Shown: positions 17,866-28,155, counted from the first letter of the stretch. The stretch: DNA of 64,000 nt from Sinorhizobium mexicanum (GCF_013488225.1 NZ_CP041240.1:248001-312000); one strand, 5' to 3'. Translations and numbers: made by a program. The notes: generated by a model from the letters alone, not told the origin.

Positions 17866-17881
17866 TGTAAAGACCGCGACA
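17866..17881 (+). promoter_or_regulatory. NifA upstream activator site, orphan promoter
   Basis: TGT-AAAGACCGCG-ACA, a perfect TGT-N10-ACA, 85 bp before a -24/-12 element reading in the plus direction (17967-17982). The spacing is right for NifA activation. The palindromic core also allows it to be read from the other strand. Confidence 0.65.
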
Positions 17882-17966
17882 CGCTGGTGGCCAGACTTCC
17901 CGCTATGCTCTCATTTAAATACTTGAATCATATGTAGAAAAATTTTATTAGGCCCTTGCTGGTGGA

Positions 17967-17982
17967 TGGCACGATTTTTGAG
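17967..17982 (+). promoter_or_regulatory. Sigma54 promoter pointing right, no clear target gene
   Basis: TGGCAC-GATTT-TTGAG on the plus strand, with a perfect NifA site upstream. The next convincing gene in this direction is many kilobases away; acdS, the nearest gene, is on the opposite strand and would be read antisense from its 3' end. It could serve a small RNA, a lost gene or a small ORF such as 18253-18486. Confidence 0.6.
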
Positions 17983-18864
17983 GATTCCTCATTGCCGAGC
18001 ATTGTCGTCCCTAAGGTTAGGTTCCGTTAGACGCCACGTGCTCGGCATAGTTCCCGACTCTTAGCTGCTGCAGCAGCAGGTGGAGTACACTATCACGTCC
18101 TATTCATTTCTGGCGTGCGGTCACTGTGCGACCTGGGACGGTTTGCCCGATTCGAAGTGGGTGCTTGAGCCGAACGCCAGATCATCCCGAAGCATGGATA
18201 GAGGAAAGCGGCGGAAGCAGGCTCCTCCTGAGTAACCGGTAAGGTTGGTGCCATGCAGTCCAGGGTATCAGGCAGTGTCACCATCACCGGTGCGCGGTAC
18301 TGGGCGCAAATCACTGCGTTACCTGCGAGCGAACGTTCGGTTAATCGACGAGCAGCAAATTTATCCTCGACGAACCTCGGGCAGCAGACCGCTGGGTCGG
18401 CCATGAAGCGTTGGTTCTTTGGTGTCGGCCTGGCCGAGTTCTGCATGCCGAGTATGTACCCTGTGTCAAGCGAAGCGAAGATTTGACCACTATTCACAGC
18501 CTAGCACTCGTCGGGTGCCAGCCTCGCAAGTCTCCCTAATTGGAGGTCTAGAGACGCCGGGGCTCACCGCGGCAACAGACGGATACCTTCTAATGATGGC
18601 CACCGCCAACTCGGATTGCCATCGCTTGGTTAGGGGTAGAATGGCGAGCCGGCACTCAGCCGATCATCAACATGATTGTCGGTGCTTTCTCGCCCTTACC
18701 AACCACTTCGCACGCGAGCTGGTTCTGCGATCCGAATTCATGGCGGGGTGGCGCGGCGACAAGATCAACAGGGCATCCGCCGCTTCATGCGCGGCGAAAA
18801 CGATCTGTCGGCCGTCACAGCAGCAGCTTGTCGCTCTCGCGAATCATCTGAATGCTGTCGCGCA
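17983..18864. other. Region without a recognised gene
   Basis: About 880 bp between the orphan sigma54 promoter and the end of acdS. The longest frames are 134 codons on the minus strand (18093-18497) and 155 on the plus strand (18419-18886). Neither shows a domain, signal peptide or good ribosome site that I recognise. It may hold a decayed gene or a non-coding transcript. Confidence 0.35.
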
Positions 18865-19878
18865 TCAGCCATTGCGAAACGTGTAGCCGTAGCCGTTGAT
18901 GGCCGGGGCGCCGCCGAGATGCGCATAGAGGACCCTCGAGCCCTCCGGAAAGAAGCCTTTCTGAATGAGATCAATCATACCTTGCATCGATTTGCCCTCG
19001 TAGACGGGATCAGTAATTATGCCCTCGAGCCGCGCACACAGGCGGATGGCGTCACTCGTTTCTGCGGACGGGATCCCGTAACAAGGGTGCGCGTACTGCT
19101 TCAACAATTCCACGTCATCGTCGACGATTGCCGTGCCGAGGTTGACAAGCTCTGCGGTATGCCGCGCAATTTGTAGCACCTGCGCCTTGGTTCCGACGGG
19201 GGTAGCCGAGGCATCGATACCGATCACGTTGCGCTGTCGCCCGTCCTTGGCGAAACCGACCACCATGCCGGCTTGCGTCGAGCCCGTCACCGTGCAAACC
19301 ACGACATAGTCGAAGGCAAATCCAAGCAGCTTCTCCTGCGCGCGTACTTCCTCGGCGAACCCGACGTACCCGAGACCACCATATTTGTGAACTGAGGCCC
19401 CAGCCGGAATCGCGTACGGCCTGCCGTCCCTTGACCTGACCTCATCGAGTGCTTGTTCCCAACTGCGGCGGATGCCAATGTCAAAGCCCTCATCGACCAG
19501 ACATACCTCTGCTCCCAAGACCCGGCTCAAGAGAATGTTGCCGACGCGGTCGTAGACGGCATCCTCATGTGGTACCCAGCTTTCCTGTACCAGCACACAT
19601 TTCATGCCTATCTTAGCCGCAACCGCAGCGACCATCCGTGTGTGGTTGGACTGCACGCCACCGATGGAGACAAGCGTGTCGGCCTTCGACGCGATCGCGT
19701 CGGGGACGATGTACTCGAGCTTGCGGAGCTTGTTTCCGCCGAACGCGAGGCCCGAGTTGCAGTCCTCGCGTTTGGCGTAGATTTCTACCTTTCCGCCCAA
19801 ATGCTTGCCGAGGCGGTCGAGCTTCTCGATGGGCGTAGGCCCAAAGGTAAGCGGGTAGCGTTCGAACTTTTCCAGCAT
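18865..19878 (-). CDS. acdS: 1-aminocyclopropane-1-carboxylate deaminase
   Basis: 337 residues, full length. It cleaves ACC, the plant ethylene precursor, to alpha-ketobutyrate and ammonia, lowering ethylene in the legume root and nodule. The PLP lysine is in [11 protein letters not shown] (K50), the nucleophile region is GGVQSNHTR (S77), and the residues that separate true ACC deaminases from D-cysteine desulfhydrases are present: Glu in PVYEGK (E294) and Leu in YAHLGG (L321), matching the known E295/L322. acdS in nif regions is known from Mesorhizobium, where NifA controls it. Here I found no convincing sigma54 site directly upstream. It lies between the two nif copies, on the same strand. 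Confidence 0.95.
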   Translation of the reverse strand: MLEKFERYPLTFGPTPIEKLDRLGKHLGGKVEIYAKREDCNSGLAFGGNKLRKLEYIVPDAIASKADTLVSIGGVQSNHTRMVAAVAAKIGMKCVLVQESWVPHEDAVYDRVGNILLSRVLGAEVCLVDEGFDIGIRRSWEQALDEVRSRDGRPYAIPAGASVHKYGGLGYVGFAEEVRAQEKLLGFAFDYVVVCTVTGSTQAGMVVGFAKDGRQRNVIGIDASATPVGTKAQVLQIARHTAELVNLGTAIVDDDVELLKQYAHPCYGIPSAETSDAIRLCARLEGIITDPVYEGKSMQGMIDLIQKGFFPEGSRVLYAHLGGAPAINGYGYTFRNG

Positions 19879-20233
19879 GTTCTCTCCAGTGGCATGTGAT
19901 AGTGCTGAAGCTCGCTATGCGAACGCACTCAAAGAGGCGTTTTAGATCCACTGCGCTCTCCATGTCTCAGATGGGCTCGTCGGTATTTCCAGCAACGCCG
20001 TAGCGACCGTACGCCGGAGTGCCAGCAACGCCTACGTAACGGGAAAGCCGCATCTTCCGCGGGAGAAACGACTTAAGTCCGGTCGCCTGTGGCCATCCTA
20101 GACACGGCATTCGTTCAATGACGATGTTCATGGCTCGTCCAAATGGCGCGAATCTGAGGACTGTTTGTCATCGTCCGCCGAAGCGAGCGGCGACGTGTCA
20201 CGCGGTTGAGGCAAGGTGGGGACATCGGAGGAT
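19879..20233. other. Upstream region of acdS, no gene
   Basis: About 355 bp between the acdS start and the end of the ExoX-like gene. It should contain the acdS promoter. A TGGCAC on the minus strand (20019-20024) lacks a usable -12 element, so I do not call it a sigma54 promoter. No ORF of note. Confidence 0.4.
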
Positions 20234-20491
20234 TCATTCATCACCCTCATGATACTCTTGCGACTGATAGCGAACTTTCTGGCAATGCACAGCCCTTTGC
20301 GCACCTCTCTGAGCGCAGCTAGACCGCCAGACCAAAAAGAGCACGCTTCCGAAATAAGCGACCTGGAGAAGCAGCCAACTGACGAACGTTGTGACCACTA
20401 CTTTGCGGATGGAAAGCGAGAGGAAGTAGACCGCTAGAGCGTTGTTGCACAGGACCAGCAGCAGGACGCGACAGAAGACTCTGAAGTGCAC
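20234..20491 (-). CDS. ExoX-like small membrane protein
   Basis: 85 residues with two closely spaced hydrophobic segments (VFCRVLLLVLCNNALAVYFL and VVTTFVSWLLLQVAYFGSVL) followed by FLVWRSS. This layout, including the LLQVxYF core, is that of ExoX/Psi-type exopolysaccharide production repressors, inner-membrane proteins that damp polysaccharide synthesis. From memory it resembles y4xQ of pNGR234a, which sits at the end of the same nif block. It follows fdxB by 27 bp on the same strand, so it is probably read with the nif operon and might reduce polysaccharide output in bacteroids; that last step is inference. Confidence 0.7.
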   Translation of the reverse strand: MHFRVFCRVLLLVLCNNALAVYFLSLSIRKVVVTTFVSWLLLQVAYFGSVLFLVWRSSCAQRGAQRAVHCQKVRYQSQEYHEGDE

Positions 20492-20518
20492 AGCCGTTCT
20501 CCTGGTTTGTCCATCGGA

Positions 20519-20836
20519 TCATGCTACGACCTTGTCAGCCGCAACATGGGTCTGGCAGTTCTTCGGGCACACGCGGGCGCAGGCTCCGCAGCCGATGCAG
20601 CGTCCGGCTTGGTCAACGACCATGATCATGCGGTTCAGCTCACCATCGAAGTCGTCCTCCTCGTCGTCGCAGATACCGAGGATTTCACCCGCATCATCGA
20701 CGCCGTAAAGGTGCATGACCTCGCGCGAGCAGACCTTGAAGCACCGGCCGCAGCCGATGCAGGTGGCGCCATTGATCGCGGTCAGATATTCCGGCATCCA
20801 GTTTGTGCCGTCGCGGGTAACGAAAGGGTTCGTCAT
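20519..20836 (-). CDS. fdxB: Ferredoxin III, nif-specific
   Basis: 105 residues with two [4Fe-4S] motifs: CIGCGRCFKVC around residues 26-36 with a following Cys, and CIGCGACARVCPKNC around residues 80-94. An acidic linker (CDDEEDDFDGE) separates them, as in FdxB of other diazotrophs. It is thought to supply electrons for nitrogenase or cofactor assembly. The start overlaps the stop of the CCE_0567 gene by four bases (ATGA), so the two are translationally coupled. Confidence 0.92.
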   Translation of the reverse strand: MTNPFVTRDGTNWMPEYLTAINGATCIGCGRCFKVCSREVMHLYGVDDAGEILGICDDEEDDFDGELNRMIMVVDQAGRCIGCGACARVCPKNCQTHVAADKVVA

Positions 20837-21036
20837 GATGAGTTCTCCAACGCGCTGAGCTCTCTCTTCGCAGCGTCCAACTCGGCAAAGGCGTCGAATG
20901 TTTTCTCGGCAACCACTTTGATCTCGGTCCAGTTGACTGGTAGGTCCTCGGCGAGGTCGTGCAATTCCATCTTGGCAGTTCCCGCTCGCGACTGCAGTTT
21001 GCGGACTTTCTTCTTAAGTTCCTCAAGGTCTGACAT
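20833..21036 (-). CDS. CCE_0567 family metalloprotein (DUF683)
   Basis: 67 residues, almost entirely alpha-helical by composition: LEELKKKVRKLQSRAGTAKM and AFAELDAAKRELSALE, with LAEDLPVNW between. This small family is found beside nifX/DUF269 in many diazotrophs; cyanobacterial members bind metal, but the function is not settled. I chose ATG 21036, which has GGAGG upstream, rather than the nine-codon-longer frame. Only a short start-like remnant remains in the copy-1 region, at 14709. Confidence 0.85.
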   Translation of the reverse strand: MSDLEELKKKVRKLQSRAGTAKMELHDLAEDLPVNWTEIKVVAEKTFDAFAELDAAKRELSALENSS

Positions 21037-21059
21037 GATCTCCTCCCTCGAAACCCCTC

Positions 21060-21551
21060 TCATTGCGCCCGCGCCACGTCGGGATAGGTTTCGATGGCTG
21101 CGACCGCATCATCGACCAGTTTCGCACCTGCCTCCGCGAGTTTGCCAAGTGTGTCGAAGCCAAACCGGTGGACGTCACGAAGGGTCTTCGACAGGACAAC
21201 CAACCGCCCGGTCGTGAGGAGTACCCGGCCGAAGCCCTCATGGCTCATCATCATGGTCGACGATACCACCAGGCCGGAGCGCTGCTCGATCACAAGCCCC
21301 ACGCAGGTGTAGAAAATCTGCAGCCTCCACAGCACGTCCGGGTCGGGATCGCCAATGATCGGGATCTCACGTCGCTGCTTCTTGGTGACGATGAAGTCGG
21401 CCAACAGCTCAGCATCCGCCTTACCTTCCCACGATCCGTAGGAATCCTGCGCACGGATCAGCCGCATGAGGCACTTGAGGAAAGGCGTGGCAAGGGCCGT
21501 CTCGTCCTCGTGCACAGTAGGACCATCCGCAGTAGCTTTCGGTCTTTTCAT
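21060..21551 (-). CDS. NifX-associated nitrogen fixation protein, DUF269 (copy 2)
   Basis: 163 residues, close duplicate of 14737-15225. It has the same blocks: [36 protein letters not shown] and [18 protein letters not shown]. It begins three bases after the nifX stop and is followed 23 bp later by CCE_0567. This is the standard order nifX-DUF269-CCE_0567-fdxB, so this copy is in its original context. Confidence 0.93.
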   Translation of the reverse strand: MKRPKATADGPTVHEDETALATPFLKCLMRLIRAQDSYGSWEGKADAELLADFIVTKKQRREIPIIGDPDPDVLWRLQIFYTCVGLVIEQRSGLVVSSTMMMSHEGFGRVLLTTGRLVVLSKTLRDVHRFGFDTLGKLAEAGAKLVDDAVAAIETYPDVARAQ

Positions 21552-21554
21552 CGT

Positions 21555-22049
21555 TCAGTCCTCATCCTCAAAGGATTTCTTTTCGGTCGCGCCTGCCTCC
21601 GCTAGCACCTTGCGCAACCAAGGCGGAGGAGCAGTCCTGAGCATCGTCCGGGTTCGCGACAGCACGTTTTCAATGGATTGAGGCTGCGGCACTTTGATCG
21701 GATGGATTTTCGCTGAAATAACCTTGGCTGCCGAAGGACCGCCGATCGCCAGACAAAATAGCAGGTGACAACCCTTCAACGCCTCCACTTTCGGAGTAAT
21801 TCGGTCATCGCCCTCGGTTCGGTGCTTGCCGCTTTCGTCGGAAACATCTTCAAAGGCGACGGCTTCCACGAAATTCCAGTCATCGGACGTGACGTCATAG
21901 ACAGCGAAACGCTTGGCCGACCCGAAATGCGCGTTGAGGCTCTTCATATCTTGCGTGGCGATCGCCACGCGCAACGAACCGGTTTTCACTTTCGGCCCCG
22001 GTGGGTGAACCTCGTCAGTGACGAGCGAGAGTCGGCGGGCGGCTGTCAT
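21555..22049 (-). CDS. nifX: Nitrogen fixation protein NifX (copy 2)
   Basis: 164 residues. Same cofactor-binding domain as copy 1 (LRVAIATQDMKSLNAHFGSA, AVYDVTSDDW, GCHLLFCLAIGGPSAAKV), with a charged C-terminal tail (KKSFEDED) that copy 1 has lost. Start chosen at ATG 22049, which overlaps the end of nifN by 35 bases because nifN is longer in this copy. It handles the FeMo-cofactor precursor between NifB and NifEN. Confidence 0.93.
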   Translation of the reverse strand: MTAARRLSLVTDEVHPPGPKVKTGSLRVAIATQDMKSLNAHFGSAKRFAVYDVTSDDWNFVEAVAFEDVSDESGKHRTEGDDRITPKVEALKGCHLLFCLAIGGPSAAKVISAKIHPIKVPQPQSIENVLSRTRTMLRTAPPPWLRKVLAEAGATEKKSFEDED

Positions 22050-23400
22050 CTGGCATTTCCCGGTTACGCAATGGATCGAGTGATTGAGGCGTTGGAGCGT
22101 GCTGGTTGGCCTGGAAGATGTTTGAGACATCGAAGATCAGGTCGCGCGTCCCCTGATAGAGGATCGTGAGCTTGTGCTGACTGCCGAGGCGGTCGAAGAT
22201 CGGGAAGCCCACGCGCATTTGCGGAATGCCAAGGCGCTCAGCCGCCTGGCGTCCGTGCGAATGGGTGACGAGAAGATCAGCGCCCGCGGCAAGACCCTCA
22301 AGATCGCCAAGATCACCGACCTGGACCTGTTCGGCCGGCACTTTCTCGAGAATTTTCGAGGTGCCGGTCGTGGTGACGGCCGCCGCGATTTCGGCGCCCA
22401 TGCCGGTGAAGAAGGTCGCGAGCTGGTAGAGTTGGTCCGGCTCGGCGGCGATGGCAATTTTCTTTCCGCCGAAATGGAAATGACCGTCGAGCAGCGCGTC
22501 CTGTAGCTGTGCGCGGCGACGGCGGACTCTCGCTGGCACCGGCCCACCGGAAATCCAGCCAAGCAGCGAGACGAAACGGTCTGTGTTCGTCAAACCTGTA
22601 AGCGACTGAAACACCGCATAAGGCACTCCGGTCAGGCTCTGCAGCACCTCCGCCGGACGATGCATATGCTCGCCGATTGCGATGCACTGCGCCGCCGTGC
22701 CAAGCTCCTGGATGTCCTTGACGGTGGTGCCGCCATACGTGGTCGGCACCCAACGATCATCAGGGACCGTTCCGTCGAGCGAACCGGAGAGATCGGGCAG
22801 AATGACTGGCTTGAGGCCGAAGCTTTCCACCGTCTCGCGCAAATGTTCGATGTCAGCGACCGTGAGGTTCCAGCCTGGCAAGATCGCAACCTTCTTCGGC
22901 TGCCGCGCCTTCTCACCGCGCAACGTAATCCTTTGGATCATCGCGGTGACGGCCTTGGCCCAGCCCTCCTCAATCGCGCCGTCGAAATCCGGCGTGTTCG
23001 CCAGCACAATCTCGGTACCTGCGAGTTCTTTGGCGCGCATCATCTTGATGTTCGCGAGATCCCTTGCGAAATCCTCTCCACGGGTTTCCACCAGTGCCGT
23101 GGTACAGACCCCGATCAGTCTCGGGTTCGTGCGGCTCTTCAGATTGAGGATCGCTTCCTCCAGATGGTCCATGCCCCCGAGGATCGTCGCCACCTCGTCC
23201 ATCGCCGTTGTCTGCAAGGGGACGGCTTCCTTGAAGTGTCTGACGCAAAGTACCAGCGCAAAGCTGGCGCAGCCCTGGCTGCCGTGGAACAGCGGTACCG
23301 CACCATCGACCCCAAGGAAGGCGAGCGCAGCGCCCAGCGGCTGCGAGGACTTTAGCGGATTGACCGCCGCCCATTTGGTTTGGGGAAAAATGCGGGTCAT
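22015..23400 (-). CDS. nifN: Nitrogenase cofactor assembly protein NifN (copy 2)
   Basis: 461 residues, beta-like subunit of the NifEN scaffold. It has NPLKSSQPLGAALAFLGVDG, LFHGSQGCASFALVL, VETRGEDFARDLANIKMM and ILPGWNLTVADIEHLRETVE. It has a 15-residue C-terminal extension (after DPLRN) not present in copy 1; the extension runs through the nifX start region. ATG overlaps the nifE stop by four bases (ATGA). This copy has a complete nifE partner directly upstream. Confidence 0.96.
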   Translation of the reverse strand: MTRIFPQTKWAAVNPLKSSQPLGAALAFLGVDGAVPLFHGSQGCASFALVLCVRHFKEAVPLQTTAMDEVATILGGMDHLEEAILNLKSRTNPRLIGVCTTALVETRGEDFARDLANIKMMRAKELAGTEIVLANTPDFDGAIEEGWAKAVTAMIQRITLRGEKARQPKKVAILPGWNLTVADIEHLRETVESFGLKPVILPDLSGSLDGTVPDDRWVPTTYGGTTVKDIQELGTAAQCIAIGEHMHRPAEVLQSLTGVPYAVFQSLTGLTNTDRFVSLLGWISGGPVPARVRRRRAQLQDALLDGHFHFGGKKIAIAAEPDQLYQLATFFTGMGAEIAAAVTTTGTSKILEKVPAEQVQVGDLGDLEGLAAGADLLVTHSHGRQAAERLGIPQMRVGFPIFDRLGSQHKLTILYQGTRDLIFDVSNIFQANQHAPTPQSLDPLRNREMPDDSRPPTLARH

Positions 23401-24974
23401 CGGCTTTCCTCAATGTTCGTCGAAGTCGTCGGCAGTTGTGCGGACACGCTTTTGAAGGGATGAACGGTCTCGATCTCATGTGTGCTTGACAACTCGTCCT
23501 CCACGGCAGGTCGGTATTCCCACGGTGCCGGCTCACGCACCTGGCGCCAGATCGGGTTGTGAATGGCAAGGTCGATCTGGCGTACGAGTTCCACCATGCC
23601 GTCATAGCCGGCATAGGGATGGTGACGCTCCTGGTTGATATCCAGCCAGGGCGTCTTGGCCTTCAGCGCGATGAATTGCGTTCGCCCGCCAGACAGCATG
23701 ATGTCGACCTTGTCTTCAGAGAGCATCGCATAAAGATCGCGGGGCGCCATCGACTCGAACATATGGTTCTCGTCCTTCAGGATCTGCTTAATGCGTTCCT
23801 TGTCTTCGGCCGTCGATTTCTTGACGGAGGTGCCGACGATCTCGATGCCGATCTCCGTCAGTGCATGGACGACCGACCAGGACTTCACCCCGCCGGTGTT
23901 AAGCAGCACGCGCTTGCCTTCAAGCCTCGGCCGGTATGCTTCGAGCTTCTTCCACGCAATCGCCGCCTCCTCTGCGATCAGTGTCTCCGTGCGCTCGAGG
24001 AACTCCGGATCCGCACCCTTCTTCACGAGCAGCTTGGCCATCTGTCTGAGTGCATCCGAGGTGTCGCTGATGCCGTAGAAGGAGCCCTCAAAAAACGCGA
24101 TGTCCCAGCGCTCCTCCATCTTGCGGGCGAGATTTATGAGCGCGGTCGAGCACACCATCATGGCCGCCCGTGCACGGTGCGCCGAGGCGATATCGAGGTA
24201 GCGGGCGTCGCCCGGAATGCAGGCACGCACCCGAATGCCGAGCCGGTCAAGGAGCGGCTTCACCAGCCAAAACTCTCCGGAAAGGTTGAATTCACCAATT
24301 ATATTGATGTCGTAAGGACCGATATCGTCGGGCTCAACCGTGCCAATGACATGATCGAGCAGTGCCTCGCCGGCGAGTTTGTTGCCGAGGTTCTTGGAGC
24401 CGACGAAGCCCGGTGCATTGACCGGCACCACCGGCAAGCCGAACTTTTCCGCCGCACGCTTGCAGACCGCGTCGATGTCGTCCCCGATCAGCGCCGTCAC
24501 GCAGGTCGAATAGACGAAGATCGCCGGCGGCTTATACGTTTCCTTGATCTCGCGAATCGCTTTGAAAAGCTTCCGCTCCCCCTGCCCCATCACCACGTCG
24601 AGTTCGGTGAGGTCGGTGGTGAAGCTTGTGCGCCACAGCGTTGGCCCCGACGAAGCCGCGCCGCGGTTGTCCCAGGAATTGCCCTCGCAGGCGATCGGTG
24701 CATGGATGAGATGCGCAACATCGGTGATCGGCTGCAGCACGATCTTTGCCCCGTCGAAAGCGCAGCCGCCGGCGGCCGCCCCGGGGGTCAGCGGCTTCGA
24801 ACAGCCCTTCTGGCGCGCCTTGGCATCCTTGCCGAGATTCTTCTCGCAGGCGGGCTCGTTGAAGACATCCTGGATTTTGGCAGTGAGCGGGGGCATCGCG
24901 CCGGACTCCAAGGCCACCTTAAGATGGCTGGCTTTTTTCGAAGGCCAACCGTCGTTCTTAGCGAGTGAGGTCAT
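23397..24974 (-). CDS. nifE: Nitrogenase cofactor assembly protein NifE
   Basis: About 525 residues, alpha-like subunit of NifEN. It has [64 protein letters not shown] and [17 protein letters not shown]. Compared with typical NifE it carries about 30 extra residues before the IQDVFNEP block. I prefer ATG 24974 to the in-frame GTG at 24992; both overlap the nifK stop. The last ~65 residues ([12 protein letters not shown] to NIEESR) are the part also found fused behind the nifH start at 17066-17284. Confidence 0.95.
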   Translation of the reverse strand: MTSLAKNDGWPSKKASHLKVALESGAMPPLTAKIQDVFNEPACEKNLGKDAKARQKGCSKPLTPGAAAGGCAFDGAKIVLQPITDVAHLIHAPIACEGNSWDNRGAASSGPTLWRTSFTTDLTELDVVMGQGERKLFKAIREIKETYKPPAIFVYSTCVTALIGDDIDAVCKRAAEKFGLPVVPVNAPGFVGSKNLGNKLAGEALLDHVIGTVEPDDIGPYDINIIGEFNLSGEFWLVKPLLDRLGIRVRACIPGDARYLDIASAHRARAAMMVCSTALINLARKMEERWDIAFFEGSFYGISDTSDALRQMAKLLVKKGADPEFLERTETLIAEEAAIAWKKLEAYRPRLEGKRVLLNTGGVKSWSVVHALTEIGIEIVGTSVKKSTAEDKERIKQILKDENHMFESMAPRDLYAMLSEDKVDIMLSGGRTQFIALKAKTPWLDINQERHHPYAGYDGMVELVRQIDLAIHNPIWRQVREPAPWEYRPAVEDELSSTHEIETVHPFKSVSAQLPTTSTNIEESR

Positions 24975-26499
24975 ACGAATAGTCCGTCTCACCTACCTTG
25001 ATCGTTTCGCGATCGAGCTTGTCGAAGATCTTGTCGAGGATCGTCGTTAAGACGCGCAAGCCCCCTTGGTAGCCCATGAGAGGGAAGCGATGGTGATGGT
25101 GTCGGTCAAAGATCGGAAACATCAGCCGGATCAGCGGCGTGCCTGTGTCGCGCTCCAGGTACTTGCCATAGGAGTTGCCGATCAGCAGGTCTACCGGCTC
25201 GGTGAAGAGCAGCGAGCGCATGGCCCAGAGGTCCTTGCCCGCCCAGACCTGGCCATCCTTGCCGAAGGACGAGGATTGAAGCAGTTCCTTCATCTCGGCT
25301 TCCCAGGCCGGTGTGCCATTGGTGGCGAGGCAGTGGGTCGGCTCGCCGCCGGTCTCCATCACGAACCGGGCCATCGCGTAGACGAAGTCAGGATCGCCGT
25401 AGATTGCGTATTTCTTGCCGTGCAGCCAGGCCTGGCTATCCGCCATAGCGTCGACAAGTCGGCCGCGCTCCATACCGATTGCCACTGGGATGTCCTTGCC
25501 GGAAATCTCCGAAACCTCCATCAGGAATTCGTCGGTCGCCTGGACACCAAGAGGATAATGGAACGAGGCCGTCGTCTGCCCGACCTCGTTGCAATATTCC
25601 AGCGTCTTGCGGGTGTTGTAATGCTGCAGCGACAGTGTCGCTTCGGCATTGAGTGCCGCCTTCACGTCCTCGATCTTCGTGCCGCCGTCATACATGCGAT
25701 ACACGCCGTCCGACGGCGTGTCGAACTGGTCGGAGGCATCCTGGATGAAGGTGTAGGACACACCCATCAGGTCGAGCAGGCGCTTCAATTCGCGGTTGTT
25801 GCCAACGCAGAAGCCGTCGAATCCGGGAATGATGTTGATCGTTCCACCGGATTCCTTGCGCTCCTGGCCCTTCCAGAAGTGCTCCAGAACGCCTTTGACC
25901 ATGGCGTCATAGCCATCCACATGGCTGCCGACGAACGCTGGCGTGTGAGCGAAAGGAACATCGAAGTCGGCCGGGACTGAACCTTCGTTCTTGGCGTTCT
26001 CGATGAAGCCGTGCAGGTCGTCGCCGATGACCTCTGCCATACAAGTGGTCGAGACGGCAATCATCTTCGGGTCGTAGAGGCTATAGGTGTTGGCGAGTCC
26101 GTCGACCATGTTCTTCAGGCCGCCGAACACCGCCGCGTCCTCAGTCATCGAGGACGAAACCGCTGATGAGGGCTCCTTGAAGTGTCGCGACAGATGCGAA
26201 CGGTAATAGGCAACGCAGCCCTGGCTGCCATGGACAAAGGACATGGTCCGCTCGAAGCCCGCGGCCGCGAAGACGGCGCCGAGCGGCTGGCAGGCCTTGG
26301 CCGGGTTCACGACAAGGGCTTCGCGGGCCAGGTTCTTTTCGCGGTACTCCCATGTCTTGGTGTACTCGCGTTGATCGGTAACGATCTGCTCCGGATGCGG
26401 ACATTCGAAATTCAACTTCTTCTCGGCGAGCATCTTCCTGTATTCCGGCTCGCGGAACAGGGGAGCATGGTCGAGGACTTTTTCGGCCGACTGCGGCAT
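24958..26499 (-). CDS. nifK: Nitrogenase molybdenum-iron protein beta chain
   Basis: 513 residues. The three P-cluster cysteines are C70 ([10 protein letters not shown]), C95 (GSQGCVAYY) and C153 ([12 protein letters not shown]), the same numbers as in the Azotobacter enzyme. The family blocks [20 protein letters not shown] and [12 protein letters not shown] are present. The C-terminus is complete. It forms the alpha2beta2 dinitrogenase with NifD, and its stop overlaps the nifE start region. It follows nifD after a 124-bp spacer with hairpins. Confidence 0.98.
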   Translation of the reverse strand: MPQSAEKVLDHAPLFREPEYRKMLAEKKLNFECPHPEQIVTDQREYTKTWEYREKNLAREALVVNPAKACQPLGAVFAAAGFERTMSFVHGSQGCVAYYRSHLSRHFKEPSSAVSSSMTEDAAVFGGLKNMVDGLANTYSLYDPKMIAVSTTCMAEVIGDDLHGFIENAKNEGSVPADFDVPFAHTPAFVGSHVDGYDAMVKGVLEHFWKGQERKESGGTINIIPGFDGFCVGNNRELKRLLDLMGVSYTFIQDASDQFDTPSDGVYRMYDGGTKIEDVKAALNAEATLSLQHYNTRKTLEYCNEVGQTTASFHYPLGVQATDEFLMEVSEISGKDIPVAIGMERGRLVDAMADSQAWLHGKKYAIYGDPDFVYAMARFVMETGGEPTHCLATNGTPAWEAEMKELLQSSSFGKDGQVWAGKDLWAMRSLLFTEPVDLLIGNSYGKYLERDTGTPLIRLMFPIFDRHHHHRFPLMGYQGGLRVLTTILDKIFDKLDRETIKVGETDYSYDLTR

Positions 26500-26623
26500 G
26501 GGTGGTCACCTCTTTTCATCTGGCGCGCCAGACGGCGGCACACGACATCGAGACGTTTCAGGTTTCCCGCGGATCAGGGATCGCGGGCCTTCATCGGCCC
26601 CCTGCTCCTGGGAAGCCAGATTT
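26500..26623 (-). promoter_or_regulatory. nifD-nifK spacer with hairpins
   Basis: The spacer contains the 14-bp palindrome TCTGGCGCGCCAGA (26519-26532) and a stem GGGCC/GGCCC around TTCATC (26585-26600). In the mRNA these would form stable structures between nifD and nifK. A role in mRNA stability or translation balance is inferred. Confidence 0.45.
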
Positions 26624-28126
26624 CTATTCGGCCGCGACCGCCATCGGCGGCCCGGCCCTTTTCTTCCAGGGGGCGTCGTAGAGGTCCCAGACCGGGTTGT
26701 TGATGGCCAGATCCATGTCGCGGGCGAAGATGGCGAAGCCGTCATAGCCGTGATACGGACCGGAATAATCCCAGGAGTGCATCTGACGGAACGGTATGCC
26801 CATCTTTTGCACCGGATACTTCTCCTTGATGCCGGAGCCTACGAGGTCAGGTCGGATCCCCTCGATGAACTTTTCCAGCTCGTAACCGGTCACGTCGTCA
26901 TAGATCAGCGTGCCATTCTTCACGTAATGGCCGGTGCGCTGATAGTCATCGTTGTGAGCGAACTCGTATCCGGTGCCAACTATCACCATGCCGAGGTCCT
27001 CATAGGCCGTGATGACGTGACGAGGGCGTAGGCCGCCGACATAGAGCATCACCGTCTTGCCTTCGAGGCGCGGCCAATACTTGTCCACGACCGCATCGAC
27101 CAGAGGGCGGTACTTGGCGATGACCGCCTCGGTCTTGTCCTCGATTGTGGGCCCGAAATGCTTGGCTATTTGGCGCAGAGAGGCTTCGATCTGGGACGGA
27201 CCAAAGAAGTTGTATTCCATCCAGGGGATACCGTACTTCTCCTCCATGTGCCGGCAAATGTAGTTCATCGACCGGTAGCAGTGGATGAGATTGAGCTTGG
27301 CCTTCGGCGCGCGCTCTACCTCAGCAAGCGTCGCGTCCCCCGACCAGTTGCCGACCACGCGCAAGCCCACCTCCTCCAAGAGGATGCGCGTAGCCCACGC
27401 GTCGCCGCCGATATTGTAGTCGCCGACGACGTTGATATCGAAACGGCCGGCCTCGAAATCTTCTTCCTTCTTGTCGAAGACCCAGTCGCGGATCGAGTCG
27501 TTGGCAATGTGGTGACCAAGCGATTGCGAGACGCCGCGGAAGCCTTCGCAGCGCACCGGCACGATCGTCTTTTCGTGCTCCTTGGCCTTTTTGCGCGACA
27601 CCGCCTCGATGTCGTCGCCAATCAGACCGATGGGGCATTCGGACTGCACGGTAATCCCTTTGTTCAGGGGAAACATCTCCTCGATCTCGTCGATGACCTT
27701 CTCCAGCTTCTTGTCGCCGCCGAAAACGATGTCCTTCTCCTGAAAGTCGGACGTGAACTGCAGGGTCACGAAGCTGTCAATGCCCGTCGTACCGACGTAA
27801 TAATTCCGGCGCTGCGACCAGGAATATTGACCGCAACCGACTGGCCCATGTGAGATGTGGACCATGTCCTTGACCGGACCCCACACCACACCTTTGGAGC
27901 CGGCATAGGCGCAGCCGCGGATCGTCATCACGCCCGGAATGGACTTGATGTTCGACTTGACGCTGCATTCGGAGAGGACCTCGCCCTCCTCCTCGGCCTC
28001 CTGCCCATTCGTTGCGACGCTGAGGTGCTTCTTGCGGCGCTTCGCCGCCTTGTCCGGATACTGCGACAGCACTTGCTTGATAAGCTCCTCATGGAGAGCG
28101 CCGTCATTCTCGTAGTCGAGGCTCAT
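26624..28126 (-). CDS. nifD: Nitrogenase molybdenum-iron protein alpha chain
   Basis: 500 residues. P-cluster ligands are C72 (TIRGCAYAG), C98 ([10 protein letters not shown]) and C164 ([12 protein letters not shown]). FeMo-cofactor ligands are C283 ([10 protein letters not shown]) and H450 ([10 protein letters not shown]). All essential residues are intact, so this is the active catalytic subunit. It has an N-terminal extension rich in Lys and Glu (residues 25-55) usual in rhizobial NifD. It lies 112 bp after nifH, with two strong hairpins between. Confidence 0.98.
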   Translation of the reverse strand: MSLDYENDGALHEELIKQVLSQYPDKAAKRRKKHLSVATNGQEAEEEGEVLSECSVKSNIKSIPGVMTIRGCAYAGSKGVVWGPVKDMVHISHGPVGCGQYSWSQRRNYYVGTTGIDSFVTLQFTSDFQEKDIVFGGDKKLEKVIDEIEEMFPLNKGITVQSECPIGLIGDDIEAVSRKKAKEHEKTIVPVRCEGFRGVSQSLGHHIANDSIRDWVFDKKEEDFEAGRFDINVVGDYNIGGDAWATRILLEEVGLRVVGNWSGDATLAEVERAPKAKLNLIHCYRSMNYICRHMEEKYGIPWMEYNFFGPSQIEASLRQIAKHFGPTIEDKTEAVIAKYRPLVDAVVDKYWPRLEGKTVMLYVGGLRPRHVITAYEDLGMVIVGTGYEFAHNDDYQRTGHYVKNGTLIYDDVTGYELEKFIEGIRPDLVGSGIKEKYPVQKMGIPFRQMHSWDYSGPYHGYDGFAIFARDMDLAINNPVWDLYDAPWKKRAGPPMAVAAE

Positions 28127-28155
28127 GGGGCCTGTTCCCTTTCAAGGTTCGGAGA

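Noticed and set aside
18244..18255. TGGCAC on the minus strand near 18250
   Set aside because: The -12 position reads TTACC and there is no gene start behind it.
20019..20024. TGGCAC as a -24 element for acdS
   Set aside because: The sequence at -12 is CGTAC, without the needed GC or GA, and no NifA site is at the right distance.
23559..24968. 469-codon open frame on the plus strand across nifE
   Set aside because: Complete overlap with nifE on the minus strand, whose identity is certain; long antisense frames are usual in GC-rich coding DNA.
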